From assembly GCA_020631735.1 (NCBI GenBank), contig CM036215.1, forward strand, positions 10,008,346 through 10,072,345: a stretch of 64,000 nt of DNA, written 5' to 3'. Positions 34,787 through 45,300 of the stretch are shown one piece after another. Under the pieces are notes generated by a model. That model made no database searches, was not told where the DNA came from, and saw nothing but the letters and a program-made list of their open reading frames with translations. This DNA comes from Saccharum officinarum. Taxonomy: Eukaryota > Streptophyta > Magnoliopsida > Poales > Poaceae. Positions within the stretch are counted from its first letter, which is position 1; every line of letters starts with the position of its first letter. The translations under genes were made by a program, and so were the position numbers.

Positions 34787-35832
34787 TTAAGATGGGTCAA
34801 CCTGGTATCCCTCAGGTATAGATTTAATACCCTCATACTCAATCCTTTCTCCTGAAAGTGTAGTTAGAAACACTGAACATTGGGCATACTCAATTACTCC
34901 TTTACAAGTAGATAACCAGTCCATTCCAAGGATAACATCAATGTCCCTTAATTCCAAAACAATGAGGTTTACCTTAAAATTTACCCCATTTATGTCCAGA
35001 CCAACTTTTGGGCATACGCGGTCTGCCTTTATTTCACCTCTTGGAGTTTCAACCATAACTGTTTTCCCCTTGGAAGCATAAGTATGTTATGATCTTTTGC
35101 ATATTGTCTAGATATGAACGAATGTGAGGCACTAGGGTCAAACAAAACCTTGGCATTTCCTGAACTTACTGGAATCGATCCAAACACGACCTCCTTAGCT
35201 CCAGGAATGGTGGAAATATCCACATGTTTCAACCTTCCATGGATGTAATTTCTCTTTAATTTATTTCCCTGCACATGATCCTTTTGGACGTCCTGCCCTG
35301 GGTCTTGCTGTTGTTGATTCTTCTGCGGGCAAGATTTGACATAATGTCCTTCCTGCTGGCAATGATAACACTTTCTCTTAGCTGGATCTTTTGTGATGTC
35401 ATACTCCAAGGAACTGTTGTTTGGTATGCTGCTATCTTGCTGGCCATAAAAGTTCACCTTCGTCCCTTTGGCTTGTTTCCTAGCTTGTTTGGCCTTTCGG
35501 GGTTGATACTCCTTATAGGTAATTGTCCATCCATCTATGACTACTTCATGGGGAGTAGTTTTAGTGGGAGGGGCTTCTAACTCTTCAAGGTTTGGATTTG
35601 TTTGACAGGGAATCAGGGCTGCATGTGACAATGTAGTATAACTCGCTTGCTCATTGCTTTCCACTAGTGGTTCTAATGAGATTGCCTTTCTCTTCTTATC
35701 CATGTTGTTCTCAAAATTTGGATCCACCTTGACTTTCCCCTTATTAGACTCATTTCGAAGACAGAAAGGGAAAACCATAATGCTTACAGCAGTGACATTG
35801 TTCCTGCTCTCCAAATGCCTTATTATCAACAT
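34787..35832 (-). pseudogene. gag zinc knuckle and first protease domain of element D
   Basis: The upstream part (35,029-35,832) has a basic linker, a CCHC knuckle (CYHCQQEGHYVKSC) and NYIHGRLKHVDISTIPG, then LFDPSASHSFISRQYAKDHN. A frameshift near 35,050 moves the rest (DVILGMDWLSTCKGVIEYAQ) to another frame, ending at 34,787. The LGMDWL motif is intact here. The active site again reads Asp-Pro-Ser-Ala-Ser, as in the second copy. A gag remnant with another Cys-rich cluster (CHCCKHYG) lies upstream at 35,750-36,010. Confidence 0.8.
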
Positions 35833-36238
35833 CTTTATTGGATTTCATATTCTTCCAAACTTCTGCTACTTGTATCTTCTCTGACCCCTTGGATATGTTG
35901 GCTTGACCTTGAGATAAGCATCGTTGACAATTCCCATGTTGAGCCATTTCTTCTAGTAATTGGTTTTGCATCGCTAATGGTTTCTTGTCAAAAGTGAGCA
36001 AGAGCGACACAATTCAGTCCTCTTAACCTCTGAAATCCATAGTCTTCTCGTCACGAGCCGTCTAATAGACAAGGAGAAAAGGTTCAAAATAGAGACAAGG
36101 TTTTTTTTTAATAGAACGGGGATAGAATTAAGCATAACTTTGAGAAAATAACAAAGTTAAAGAGAAGCAAGAAATAGGCAAAATGGAAACATGCTAAACG
36201 TCCAGTTCTAACTAGGCTTGCGTCCTACAGTCAGCATT

Positions 36239-36250
36239 GCTCTGATACCA
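36239..36250 (-). other. Primer binding site of element D
   Basis: GCTCTGATACCA on the + strand, i.e. TGGTATCAGAGC on the - strand, three bases from the LTR end. Confidence 0.95.
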
Positions 36251-36253
36251 ATC

Positions 36254-38905
36254 TGTCACACCCGGTTTTAAGGACAAAACCAGACATACACTATATGTGA
36301 AATAAAGAAGACAAATCTCACATATAGCCACAGATAAGTGGAATATCAAAAGACAAATGCTTAATATACATAACACAATAGTATAAAATATACCTTAAAG
36401 AGTAACACAGCGGAAAGACAACTCCGAACACCGGGTGCAACCTTCACTCCAGGATCAAACTAACTGGTTGATCACAAGCCTAACAATTCCAGAATCTAAC
36501 AGTCTGGTACCCTTCCTGAGATGTGGGGAGATAGCAAGAGTGAGTCCATGTCGAACTCAACAAATATAACATGGGTTCATGAGGCTCAAAAGTTTGACAC
36601 GGTTTACTGCAATAGCTTTTAGTGAGTCATCTTTTTAGCAATTGAGTAGCAACAAGTTTAACATAATCCCAAATAACCTCATGATCATGTAAACGAGAAT
36701 AATGTATAGCAAGAAACAATAATCATTAGTGAGCATCAATATCATCAGTATTATCATTATCATCAGCGTTCATCATTTATTCTGTAAGGGTCCAAGGCCA
36801 CTCGTGACCGTGAGCACGGCTGTTATAACAGTTTTACACTCTGCAGAGGTTGTACACTTTCACTGTGAGTCGTGATTACCCATATGCCCGAGGTGATCAG
36901 CCTCTTGACCCACTTCCAAGGGAAGTCGACAGGGTTCACTATGAAGTCTTTTTAAAGGTTCGTCTAACAGTTAGGGCCATTAGGTTTCACTCGGCAAACA
37001 GATGTAGAGCCCCCCTCCAAATGGCACAATAACGCAGCCTATACACATAAGGATAGAGGCCGCACTATACCCGATTCTCAACCATCTTACGCCATGAAGG
37101 TTACCACTAACAAGCTAGAAAAGGTCCTCATACTTGACTAAAGCCAGAGCCATATAGCCCTCACAGTTGTACTGTAAGTCCCGGATGTTCGCTTACAGAT
37201 AAGTCCTTATGGAGAGAAACTAGAGCACCAAAAATAACCCCATGCTCTAGCCCTCTTGAGCCATATTGCTTTAAGCATCATTTAAACGTTTATTGCATAT
37301 ATCATTAGTCAAGTTACAGATCATGGTTATTCAAAAAGAGCACTAGCATCACTACCCAATGCAATGTCCCATAGGTGTCAAGGTACAAGATACAAAAACT
37401 AGGATATCCTTAGTGGTAACAAGGTAGACACATGCACATGAATTAAGTATATTAAAGTGAATAGGAAACAAGGATGATCCCATGCTATACTTGCCTTAAA
37501 TTGAGATCCTTCTCTGCTCAAATCTTCAATTAATAGCTTCTTGAATCTCCACGTAATCTCACCGACTGGACTTGATCAATAAATCACCACACACACATCG
37601 AGCAATTATACACGAAGGAAACAAGAATAATAATTAGAACAGTACACCAAACATATGAAACAATAAGAACAGGTTTTAAAGATGTTCTACGCATTGCTAC
37701 GAACACACAGACGCGAAAAACACGCTAATCGGAGCTACGGTTGAAAAGATACATCTACCAAAAAATTTGCTCATAGGAGAAAATATAAAACTATTTAACT
37801 TCATGTGTTTTATATATAAAATATTTTATAAATACTATATATGGAATTAAGTCAAATTTAGATTCAAATTATGAAACTAAAGTAAAATAAATCATATTTT
37901 ATTTACAAAACCCAGTTGCATAATTATTAATCAAGATATGATTTAGACCATAAAATTTAGAATTAGTAATATGGTAAACACTGTCACTAACACGTAGATC
38001 TCGTTGCTATGAATCTAACGCAACTCGAATGAACTAAAACGGATCTAAAAACATAGAAGATATGATTTAAACAAGATCTACTTTATTAAAGTAATAGATT
38101 AAATCTCACATCGGAACTTAAAGATAGAAAACCTAACCAACAGTAACACTAACAGTATAACAAGTTTGTAAAACTCTTCTACACGTTACTACGATCACAT
38201 AGACATAAAGATCACGAAAAACGGAGCTTAAACGACAAAGTTACGAATTTCCAAAGATTTCCTATAGAAAAACAATTACTTTAATTAAAACTCGAAAATA
38301 AATTAATCTAAACCACTGTACAGTTGCATCATTAGATAGAGCTCGCAAATATGAATCTAACGCATTTGAATGGATCAAATCGGAGTTAAAACGAAGATTC
38401 TACGGCTAAAACAATCTGAGTGGCAAATCTGTAAATATGAGAAAGCGTATTTTTCTTTTTCCGAAACGAATTACGTTTTCAATTAATCAAAACGTATTTT
38501 CCCGGTTTACGCTTTGGACCGCGGGTTAGATAATTGAAAACTCCAGGGGCTCTTTAACAAAAACACCAGCGAACCGTTATCTTCTAATATGAGCCGTCGT
38601 TTTAGATCGGACGGTCCAGATCGATCGGGGGAGGAGACAGGCGGTGCTCCGGCCGCGAATAGGGCCGACGGCGACCCTCGCGGCGGCGCCATGGCCGGAT
38701 CATGCCAAAACTCGCCACGGTACACGAAATCGCGAAGCAAGAGTACCGTTCGGTAGATAACTTCAACGCGATCTTACCTAGGGCAAACTCGTGGTCGGAG
38801 ATGTGAAGCAATGAGCTCGCACGGCTCGAAGGGGCGGACGGTGGAGGCGGTGCTTCGGGTGTAGCCGCCCGAGGTGTTATAGCTGCGGTTTAGGGTTGGA
38901 TGTGG
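36254..38905 (-). mobile_element. 5' LTR of element D, cut by the gap
   Basis: This 2,652-bp stretch repeats the LTR at 29,507 onward until the N block; about 0.6 kb of LTR is missing. Compared with its partner, most differences are one- or two-base deletions in short runs, with few substitutions. The three-palindrome block lies at 36,808-36,848 and the GC-type donor signal at 37,487-37,497. Confidence 0.92.
36808..36848 (-). repeat. Three-palindrome block, LTR D2
   Basis: Identical to the LTR D1 block, in the same inverted order. Confidence 0.9.
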
Positions 38906-39005
38906 NNNNNNNNNNNNNNNNNNNNNNNNNNNNNNNNNNNNNNNNNNNNNNNNNNNNNNNNNNNNNNNNNNNNNNNNNNNNNNNNNNNNNNNNNNNNNNN
39001 NNNNN
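38906..39005. other. Assembly gap (100 N)
   Basis: Exactly 100 N, the usual placeholder for a gap of unknown size. It falls inside element D's 5' LTR, and unrelated sequence follows. At minimum the LTR remainder, element B's RNase H to 3' LTR and whatever B inserted into should be here. Open frames running through the N block are artefacts. Confidence 0.98.
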
Positions 39006-39106
39006 TCTTTTTTACCTACGTTTAATGCTCCATGCATGCGTCGAAAGATTTGATGTGATGTGTGTAAGAGGAAATATTTTGGGTGGAGGGGGAAGTGAAC
39101 GCGGCC
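39006..39106. mobile_element. Truncated MITE next to the gap
   Basis: The stretch resembles one half of the abundant grass MITE: atgctccatgcatgcgtcg, then agatttgatgtgatg, ending aagtgaacgcggcc before TA. The other half would be in the gap. It is related to the MITE at 40,107-40,357. Confidence 0.55.
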
Positions 39107-40106
39107 TATGTTTTGGTTTTGTAGATCTTGGTAGTCCATATGTTCAAAGGGAAAGAATTGATTGGCTTTCGATATGGTGATTTGATCTCTTCTTTCAATT
39201 TGTTTCTGTGCAAGGTCTTTACAACACAATGTTCTGGTGGTGAAGTAAGCATGCATTTATGTGGGTAATAGATCTCATTACTAGCAGTAAGTAGCTTTTT
39301 CGGTGTTTAAAAACCTATATGGCTAAGGTATTTTGTAGGTGAGCTACGTTTTGATCTTTAATGAACACTTATTTTTCAGATGTTATTTAGGCCAAATTGT
39401 CAGTATTAATTTTCATGATAAATATATGATATCATGCATTTTTTGAGTATCTTTATTCATAAAATAAATAATAATTTAGAACCTTATTTATAGAGAAGTT
39501 TGACTTTTCTTATTGCATTTACCATTTAAAAGTGCATTCCCACGCACCTTGCCTGATTAAACGAGACAGCATACGTGGCCTACGAAAATAGACAGACAAG
39601 CAAAGCTCTGCCGTCCAGACTCCAGAGCGTCTCATGTCCTTGATAGGGCGCAGTATATTTACATGACCAGGTCCGTAGACCCAGAAACTTCCCCAACTCC
39701 CGCATTGGATGCCAAAGTTTAGATGATTTTTTTGTAAAAGGCTTCCATTTTGTGGCTATTGATTTCTTGGAAAAGAAGAAATAAAAACGGCAACCAATTA
39801 TTCAAGTTGAACGTCACGCACACCCATCTCATAAAAAAACGAGAACATATAAAGCTTACACCTGGTTCAGCGCAAATAATACATGAAGAACTAGATAGAA
39901 GAATTAGAATACTGTAGAAGGCAGAAATTTTATGGAAAACTTTACATGTTGCAAATCTATAGGTAAACATCAGTTTCTACTAGCAAACTAACCAGTTTGC
40001 TACATGCAAAATTTATGAGCATATCGAACCTTATATTCATTATTTTTTAAAATTAAAAGGATTAAAACCAAAATCGTGCTAAAAAGAACTGGATATGAAA
40101 TTTATA
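39107..40106. other. AT-rich intergenic stretch
   Basis: No frame, repeat or RNA gene is supported in this kilobase. Confidence 0.5.
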
Positions 40107-40357
40107 GGCCTTGTTTAGTTGCCCAATTCGCACGCCAAAATGCACTGTGTGGTACTGTAGCGTTTTGTTTTTATTTGGTAATAATTGTCCAAACATTGAC
40201 TAATTAGGCCTCAAAACGTTCGTCTCGCAAGGTACAACAAAACTGTGCAATTAGTTTTTGATTTCGTTCTACATTTCGTACTTCATATATGTGCCGTTAT
40301 TTTGATGTGATGAGAATCTTTTTTTTGCATAGTGAAATTTGGGAACTAAACATGGCC
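40107..40357. mobile_element. MITE with GGCCTTGTTTAGTT termini
   Basis: The 251-bp element starts GGCCTTGTTTAGTTgcc and ends gggAACTAAACATGGCC, imperfect inverted repeats, flanked by TA on both sides. Internal pieces (attaggcctcaaaacgttcg, ctcgcaag) fit the very common grass MITE of this type. It is about 430 bp upstream of the GUN4 start. Confidence 0.85.
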
Positions 40358-40787
40358 TAAGCAAGGATTCAATTCCATGTTTTCTTCTCCAGGAGAGAGG
40401 GGAAAAAAAGAAGCGCAATATACCAGAACTGTCCTATGGACCCAGAGTACCCACCTCACCCTCACTTGGGGTTGTTTGCCATAGCCAGTATCCTCATCTC
40501 ACCCAGAACCCACCAATGACGGCCCACCTTTGTATTCTCTCCCAGATGTACCCCCTACAAAACCACCACCAAAATCTCTCACAACCCTTGAGGCCTTGAC
40601 AGTTGACACAAGACACCCACAAAGGTGGGCCGTCACAAGAACACACACACACAAGGCAACACGGTCTCAATTCCACACCACACGACCACCAGCTCAGCTC
40701 TCACTAAACCCCATCCACTCCTTTATCATCGTCTCCTTTCCCTCCCTCCTCTCCATTCTCAGCTCAGCTGCGTCCTCCCCGCCATCC
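40358..40787 (+). promoter_or_regulatory. Upstream region and CT-rich leader of GUN4
   Basis: Between the MITE and the GUN4 ATG lies CT-rich sequence, strongest at 40,715-40,770 (cctttccctccctcctctcc), as is common in grass promoters and leaders. No TATA box is clear. Confidence 0.45.
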
Positions 40788-41606
40788 ATGGCAAATGCTT
40801 CTCTGCAGTCTTTTCTTCTCCCGCAGCACCATTCTTCGCCAGCACCGGCGGCAGCCATGACAGCTCCCCGTCTGCCCTGCACAAGCTCTCCACCAACACC
40901 GGCGGCAACCATTTCCTTCAGGCTCCACCCCAACACCTCCGCTCGGTGACCACAACCGCGACCACCAACTCGTCAGCTCCGACTCCAGTGGCCCGGCAGC
41001 ATCAGCAGCAGCAGAAGAAGACTCGTCACCAGCCCCGTCCCTGGACCTCCTTGGCCGCCAGCTCACGGCGGGGGACTACCGCCAGGCCGACGAGACACCC
41101 GGGCGCTCATCATCGACCTCGCGGCGGAGCCCGCGAGGCGCCGAGGGTACGTCTTCTTCTCTGAGGTCCAGTTCATCTCCCGCCGAGGACCTTCGCGCCA
41201 TTGACGAGCTCTGGAAAGAGCACAGCAACAGCAAGTTCGGGTACAGCGTGCAGCGGCGGCTCTGGGAGAAATCGCAGCGCGACTTCACCCGCTTCTTCAT
41301 CAGGGTCGGCTGGATGAAGAAGCTGGACACTGAGGTAGAGCAGTACAACTACAGGGCCTCCCTGACGAATTCATGTGGGAGATGAAGGATGACACACCTG
41401 AGGGTCACCTGCCGCTCACCAATGCCCTCAGGGGCATACAGCTCCTGGGGAACATCCTCACCCACCCGGCCTTCCAGGAGAACCAGGAAGACGAAGCTAC
41501 AGCTGCAGCAGAGAGTGCAAACACCACTGGTCAAAGCAAAGATGATAACAAAGGGAGGGAGAGACCAAAGTTCATGAGAGATTTCAAGCCTGATTATTCC
41601 TTTTGA
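40788..41606 (+). pseudogene. GUN4 (tetrapyrrole-binding protein), frame-disrupted
   Basis: GUN4 binds protoporphyrin IX and Mg-protoporphyrin in the chloroplast and stimulates magnesium chelatase in chlorophyll synthesis. A transit-peptide-like start (MANASLQSFLLPQHHS) is at 40,788. The GUN4 core is unmistakable: LDLLGRQLTAGDYRQADE, AEDLRAIDELWKEHSNSKFG, FTRFFIRVGWMKKLDTEVEQ, then TPEGHLPLTNALRGIQLLGN, and the normal C-terminus KFMRDFKPDYSF before TGA. The reading frame shifts at least four times: one or more in the transit peptide, about 41,095-41,100 (two extra bases), about 41,178 (one extra) and 41,359 (one base missing). No intron explains these. Codons on either side are well preserved, so it is either a young pseudogene or a gene with consensus errors near the gap. 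Confidence 0.9.
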
Positions 41607-42322
41607 TTGAGGCTGACCAAAAAAGGGCATGGGAGTTTGTGATGCAGAGATGCTGGCATGGTGTAATTGATTTAAAAGATCATGTATCTGGAGTTCTGTT
41701 TGGGTTACCTTGTCTTAAAACATGCATGAAAGATTGTGCAATATATATTACGAATATATAATTGGTTCAGGTGTTTGGCCTGCACATGATGCTTGGGACA
41801 AGGAGAAATAGGCTGCTCAGGACAGCCACAAATATTAATTATGAGGAAAGCATGGATGCATCTCTAATCTCTATCACACTCTGATGGTATCTATATAGAC
41901 CAACGCACTGCTGAATCGGCTGCATGCATTTTCATTCAGCATGCAACATCCTACCAAGTACCATGCAAAGATTTGCAGGTACTCCATTTCCTTCTGCATC
42001 CATGATGCTTCTCAAAAATAGGAGCAGATCTTTGCAGCTACTCCATTTCATTTTGCATCCATGATCCTTCCCAAAATAGGTGCAGAGTAGGATATTCTTG
42101 TTGAGGCAACCCACAACCAGTACGTAAAAAGGTTGTTCATCATGGGAGTGATGGAGAACCATCGGTTTTCAGCTTATCACCTCCACTTATTTCCTGTCAA
42201 GTGAACACGACTGACGTGAGCAAACCTACTTTGTCCACATCTTGGCACTTGGCAATTAAATGAGCCTAAAGCATGATAGAAAGTTTTTTCAGAGAAAAGT
42301 ACCCTCTACTGTCTTATGAGTG
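41607..42322. other. Intergenic region between convergent genes
   Basis: GUN4 (+) and the SPRING1-like gene (-) end toward each other here. It should hold both 3' UTRs. A near-duplicated stretch (about 41,960-42,005 and 42,025-42,065; gcagctactccatttc, tgcatccatgat) is visible. No other gene is seen. Confidence 0.5.
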
Positions 42323-45300
42323 TCACATTCCTTTCCCCTTCTCAAGCGCATGACAGAGCCTCCGGGTATGCTGATGCGAACCATCACATGTGAGCTGCTC
42401 ATCCATCTGCATGTATAGGCATGCTCCTGGATTCTGAAATAGAAGCCAGATGAAAAATCAGTTCCACATTTAACTGACTATTTTATAGCAAAATATAATG
42501 TATCATAAAATAACTATGTAAACATCAGCTACAATAGAAAACACATCTCAGCAGCACTACCAGCATCCCTCATGTAGCATTGAGAGCTTAACTTCGGCAA
42601 TTCATAATGTTGCTAAATCAGGCATTTAACTGGGGACCAATTAATCAATACCATAAGCAACAAATACACTGAAAATTTTCATTATTTAAATTAAAATAGA
42701 GGAGGCATAAAGTTAAAATCTTGAATCTAATTTTGCACATCAGGAATATCCTAAGTCTTTGATTGCGGAAAAAAAAACAATACATGCCAACAAAACCTAA
42801 GATCCCTTTCAGAAGCTATCTAACAAAAAGATGAAGAGATAGGAGAACACAGTTTAGGTGGCTTTAAGGACTGGAGTTGCTGCTATATTTTTTCCCCAAA
42901 AGTAGCCTGATAAATTTCTCCTCAATCCACCAAATCCTCTCATTTATCACCAGCCACTGTCATGTGCATGAAGTTCTAGATCTTGCATCCAAATCCCATT
43001 TGATATGACACCAACTAGATGGATGTGGTGCTGTCTCAACTTTGTTAGTGCCAAAGCAGAGACATGATATATCTGAGATAAAAGTTTGATCATTTAAAGT
43101 AAGTTAAAATCAAAGCTGAAGTTGAGCAGATGTATCCAATGAGGCAGAGAAAACCATCGGTTGATGGGATTATGGGTATGGCCAGACAAAGCACGTGTTT
43201 GTTTCGGATTAAAAATCCGATTCTCAGTGGGCCTGCCACAGTGTGTTTTGGTGGATGGTGGGCAAAATCACACAGTGGGGTGAATGGAACACAGTTCATT
43301 TTCTGCTGTGGGCGAACTGGCACTCAGCGACCGTCTCTTTAATTAAGAATATGTTTGTTGCAAGTTAGGAAGGTAGGATCATATCTAAAAGATTCCATCA
43401 ATAGTTGACTTAAGGGCCAAGTTATCTCTCTATATATAATCACCCGCAAAAAAAGATCTCTATATATATAAAATGAAGGGGTATATCATGGCTCAAGTTC
43501 ATTAAGGAGAAGCGAAGGGCTAGCCCCTTCAGCTCTCAGCTCTCCAGATCTCCTGTGCTGCCTGTGTGCTGGTTTCCCATGGCCACTGCACTCCTCATCC
43601 CTCCTAAACTCCTAGCCATAGCCCATAACAGTTTGTTGGTTAAATGGTTGACTATTTTCAGAAATAGGAGTAAGCGCAGCACAGTAAATGTCAGTTTGAA
43701 GAAGGTCACAAACCACATAACCAGAAGAGTACACAAGATACCCTATCCAATATGACCGGAGTATGAAAACATTCATTTTCTAGATATAAAACCTATAACA
43801 GTCTGCATATGGTGAAACAGCTAAATATGAAAATGAGATAGAAAATAGTCCAAGGATTGTTTTTTAAAGTAAAAATATCATTCATACCAAGCTGGTTGGA
43901 GCTTCATCAACAACTTCAGCAGGTTGATCTGGTCCAAGGCTGGGAAAGCAGCCACTCTTGCATCTCATATATTTCTGCAAACTGGTTTGAATAATTCAGC
44001 TCAAGTGAGTGTTATCCTGCACCGATGGATGAACAGAAATACACATACAGAGAAACACAAGCATTGCTCAGTTTGTATTATCCAATTTCAAGAAAGTTTC
44101 CTTGGGAATTGGATGATGATCTAACATAAACGAATTTATTGGCTATCAAGTGAGAATGTGACGACGAATCTATTTTCATATCAAGAACAAAATCTAGATC
44201 TAACAAAGCCCCAAGCTAACATGAACACCTAATAAAATGAACAAATACTTCCTATCATGAAAAGATCTACTAACAAAATGATCAAAGGGTACATAGGATC
44301 CAGATGAGGTCCACAACAAATTTTCCCAACAATTTATAGCAACAATATTACTGACAGTGCTCATGATGTCAGGCAGGCTTAATAGAAGTCACATCTGCTT
44401 TACATTCGAGCAAGGTGTACGCATACCCTTCGATTTTCAGCGTGGGCCTTATAAATTATATGAATTATCTCATGCTGGCAACTATGGAATAATTTACACA
44501 AATTGTACAGAAAACAGGCTAACCATGCCAACACAACGGTGATTTCTTAGCATTCATCACTTTGTGGACTACAGGCAGAAGAAGCCCATCTCTTCCCAAC
44601 AAATTTTTGAGGGAGGTAAAATTTTCCTCACCTATTCTTCATTTAAACAAGTAACTAAAAATAGTTGATGACTTGATGATATCAAACTTGGCTGGCAGTG
44701 CTTATCTATACATTTCCAATAGGGTTGGTCATGGCATCACATTCAAATTGGAGGACGACTGGAAATGGAAATTAGTTGCTGTTTCTCTAGGATAGCAAAA
44801 CTTCACAGGTACCCAAAATGACTATGCACTCAGACATTCTGTCAGGGAACCGAAAATTCTGCACCCATGCAATGGAGCACCCAAAAAATACTCCCTGGTG
44901 TTGTGCCTATAGGAAACAAAACTGATCTGCCAACTGCCAAGATCCGAATTCGAATTGGTTCCTAATGTGCTTGTGCCGATGTCAAACTCACATGGCATCA
45001 CCTCTGTGACAGTATCTTGTGTAATCCTCCAGTCTTCCCCTATCCTTTCGGGTATAAAGCTTACATGGACCCTAGTCAAAATTCATATTCAATAATAAAT
45101 ATACACCCAGCCTAACTATTGTTAGGGCAGATCTACACTCAGCACACCCTGACCTCCCCATTATGCTTCAGATTCCCAATTCAGTCCATATGGGATGTTC
45201 CTTTTCCAGAGACCTAGACATCTGTCTTAATATCACCAATAGCATAACCGAAACCAAGGAAAAGTAACATATGCGCCTTCAGCAGAACTTCCATGAACAA

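Larger units (their letters stand above)
32770..36253 (-). mobile_element. Internal region of non-autonomous element D
   Basis: Read on the - strand it runs from the primer site (36,239-36,250) to a polypurine tract next to the 3' LTR. It encodes a gag remnant with a zinc knuckle, one protease domain and, 1 kb later, a second protease domain. Reverse transcriptase, RNase H and integrase are absent. The leader after the primer site is the same as in B and C. About 33,800-34,700 is non-coding and resembles the C and B spacers. Confidence 0.9.

Noticed and set aside
38774..39256. Open frames running through the N block
   Set aside because: They exist only because N is translated as unknown residues.
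40625..41164. A 179-codon + strand frame overlapping the GUN4 start
   Set aside because: It starts in the leader and runs out of the GUN4 frame; only short stretches of it may be GUN4 transit peptide after indels.
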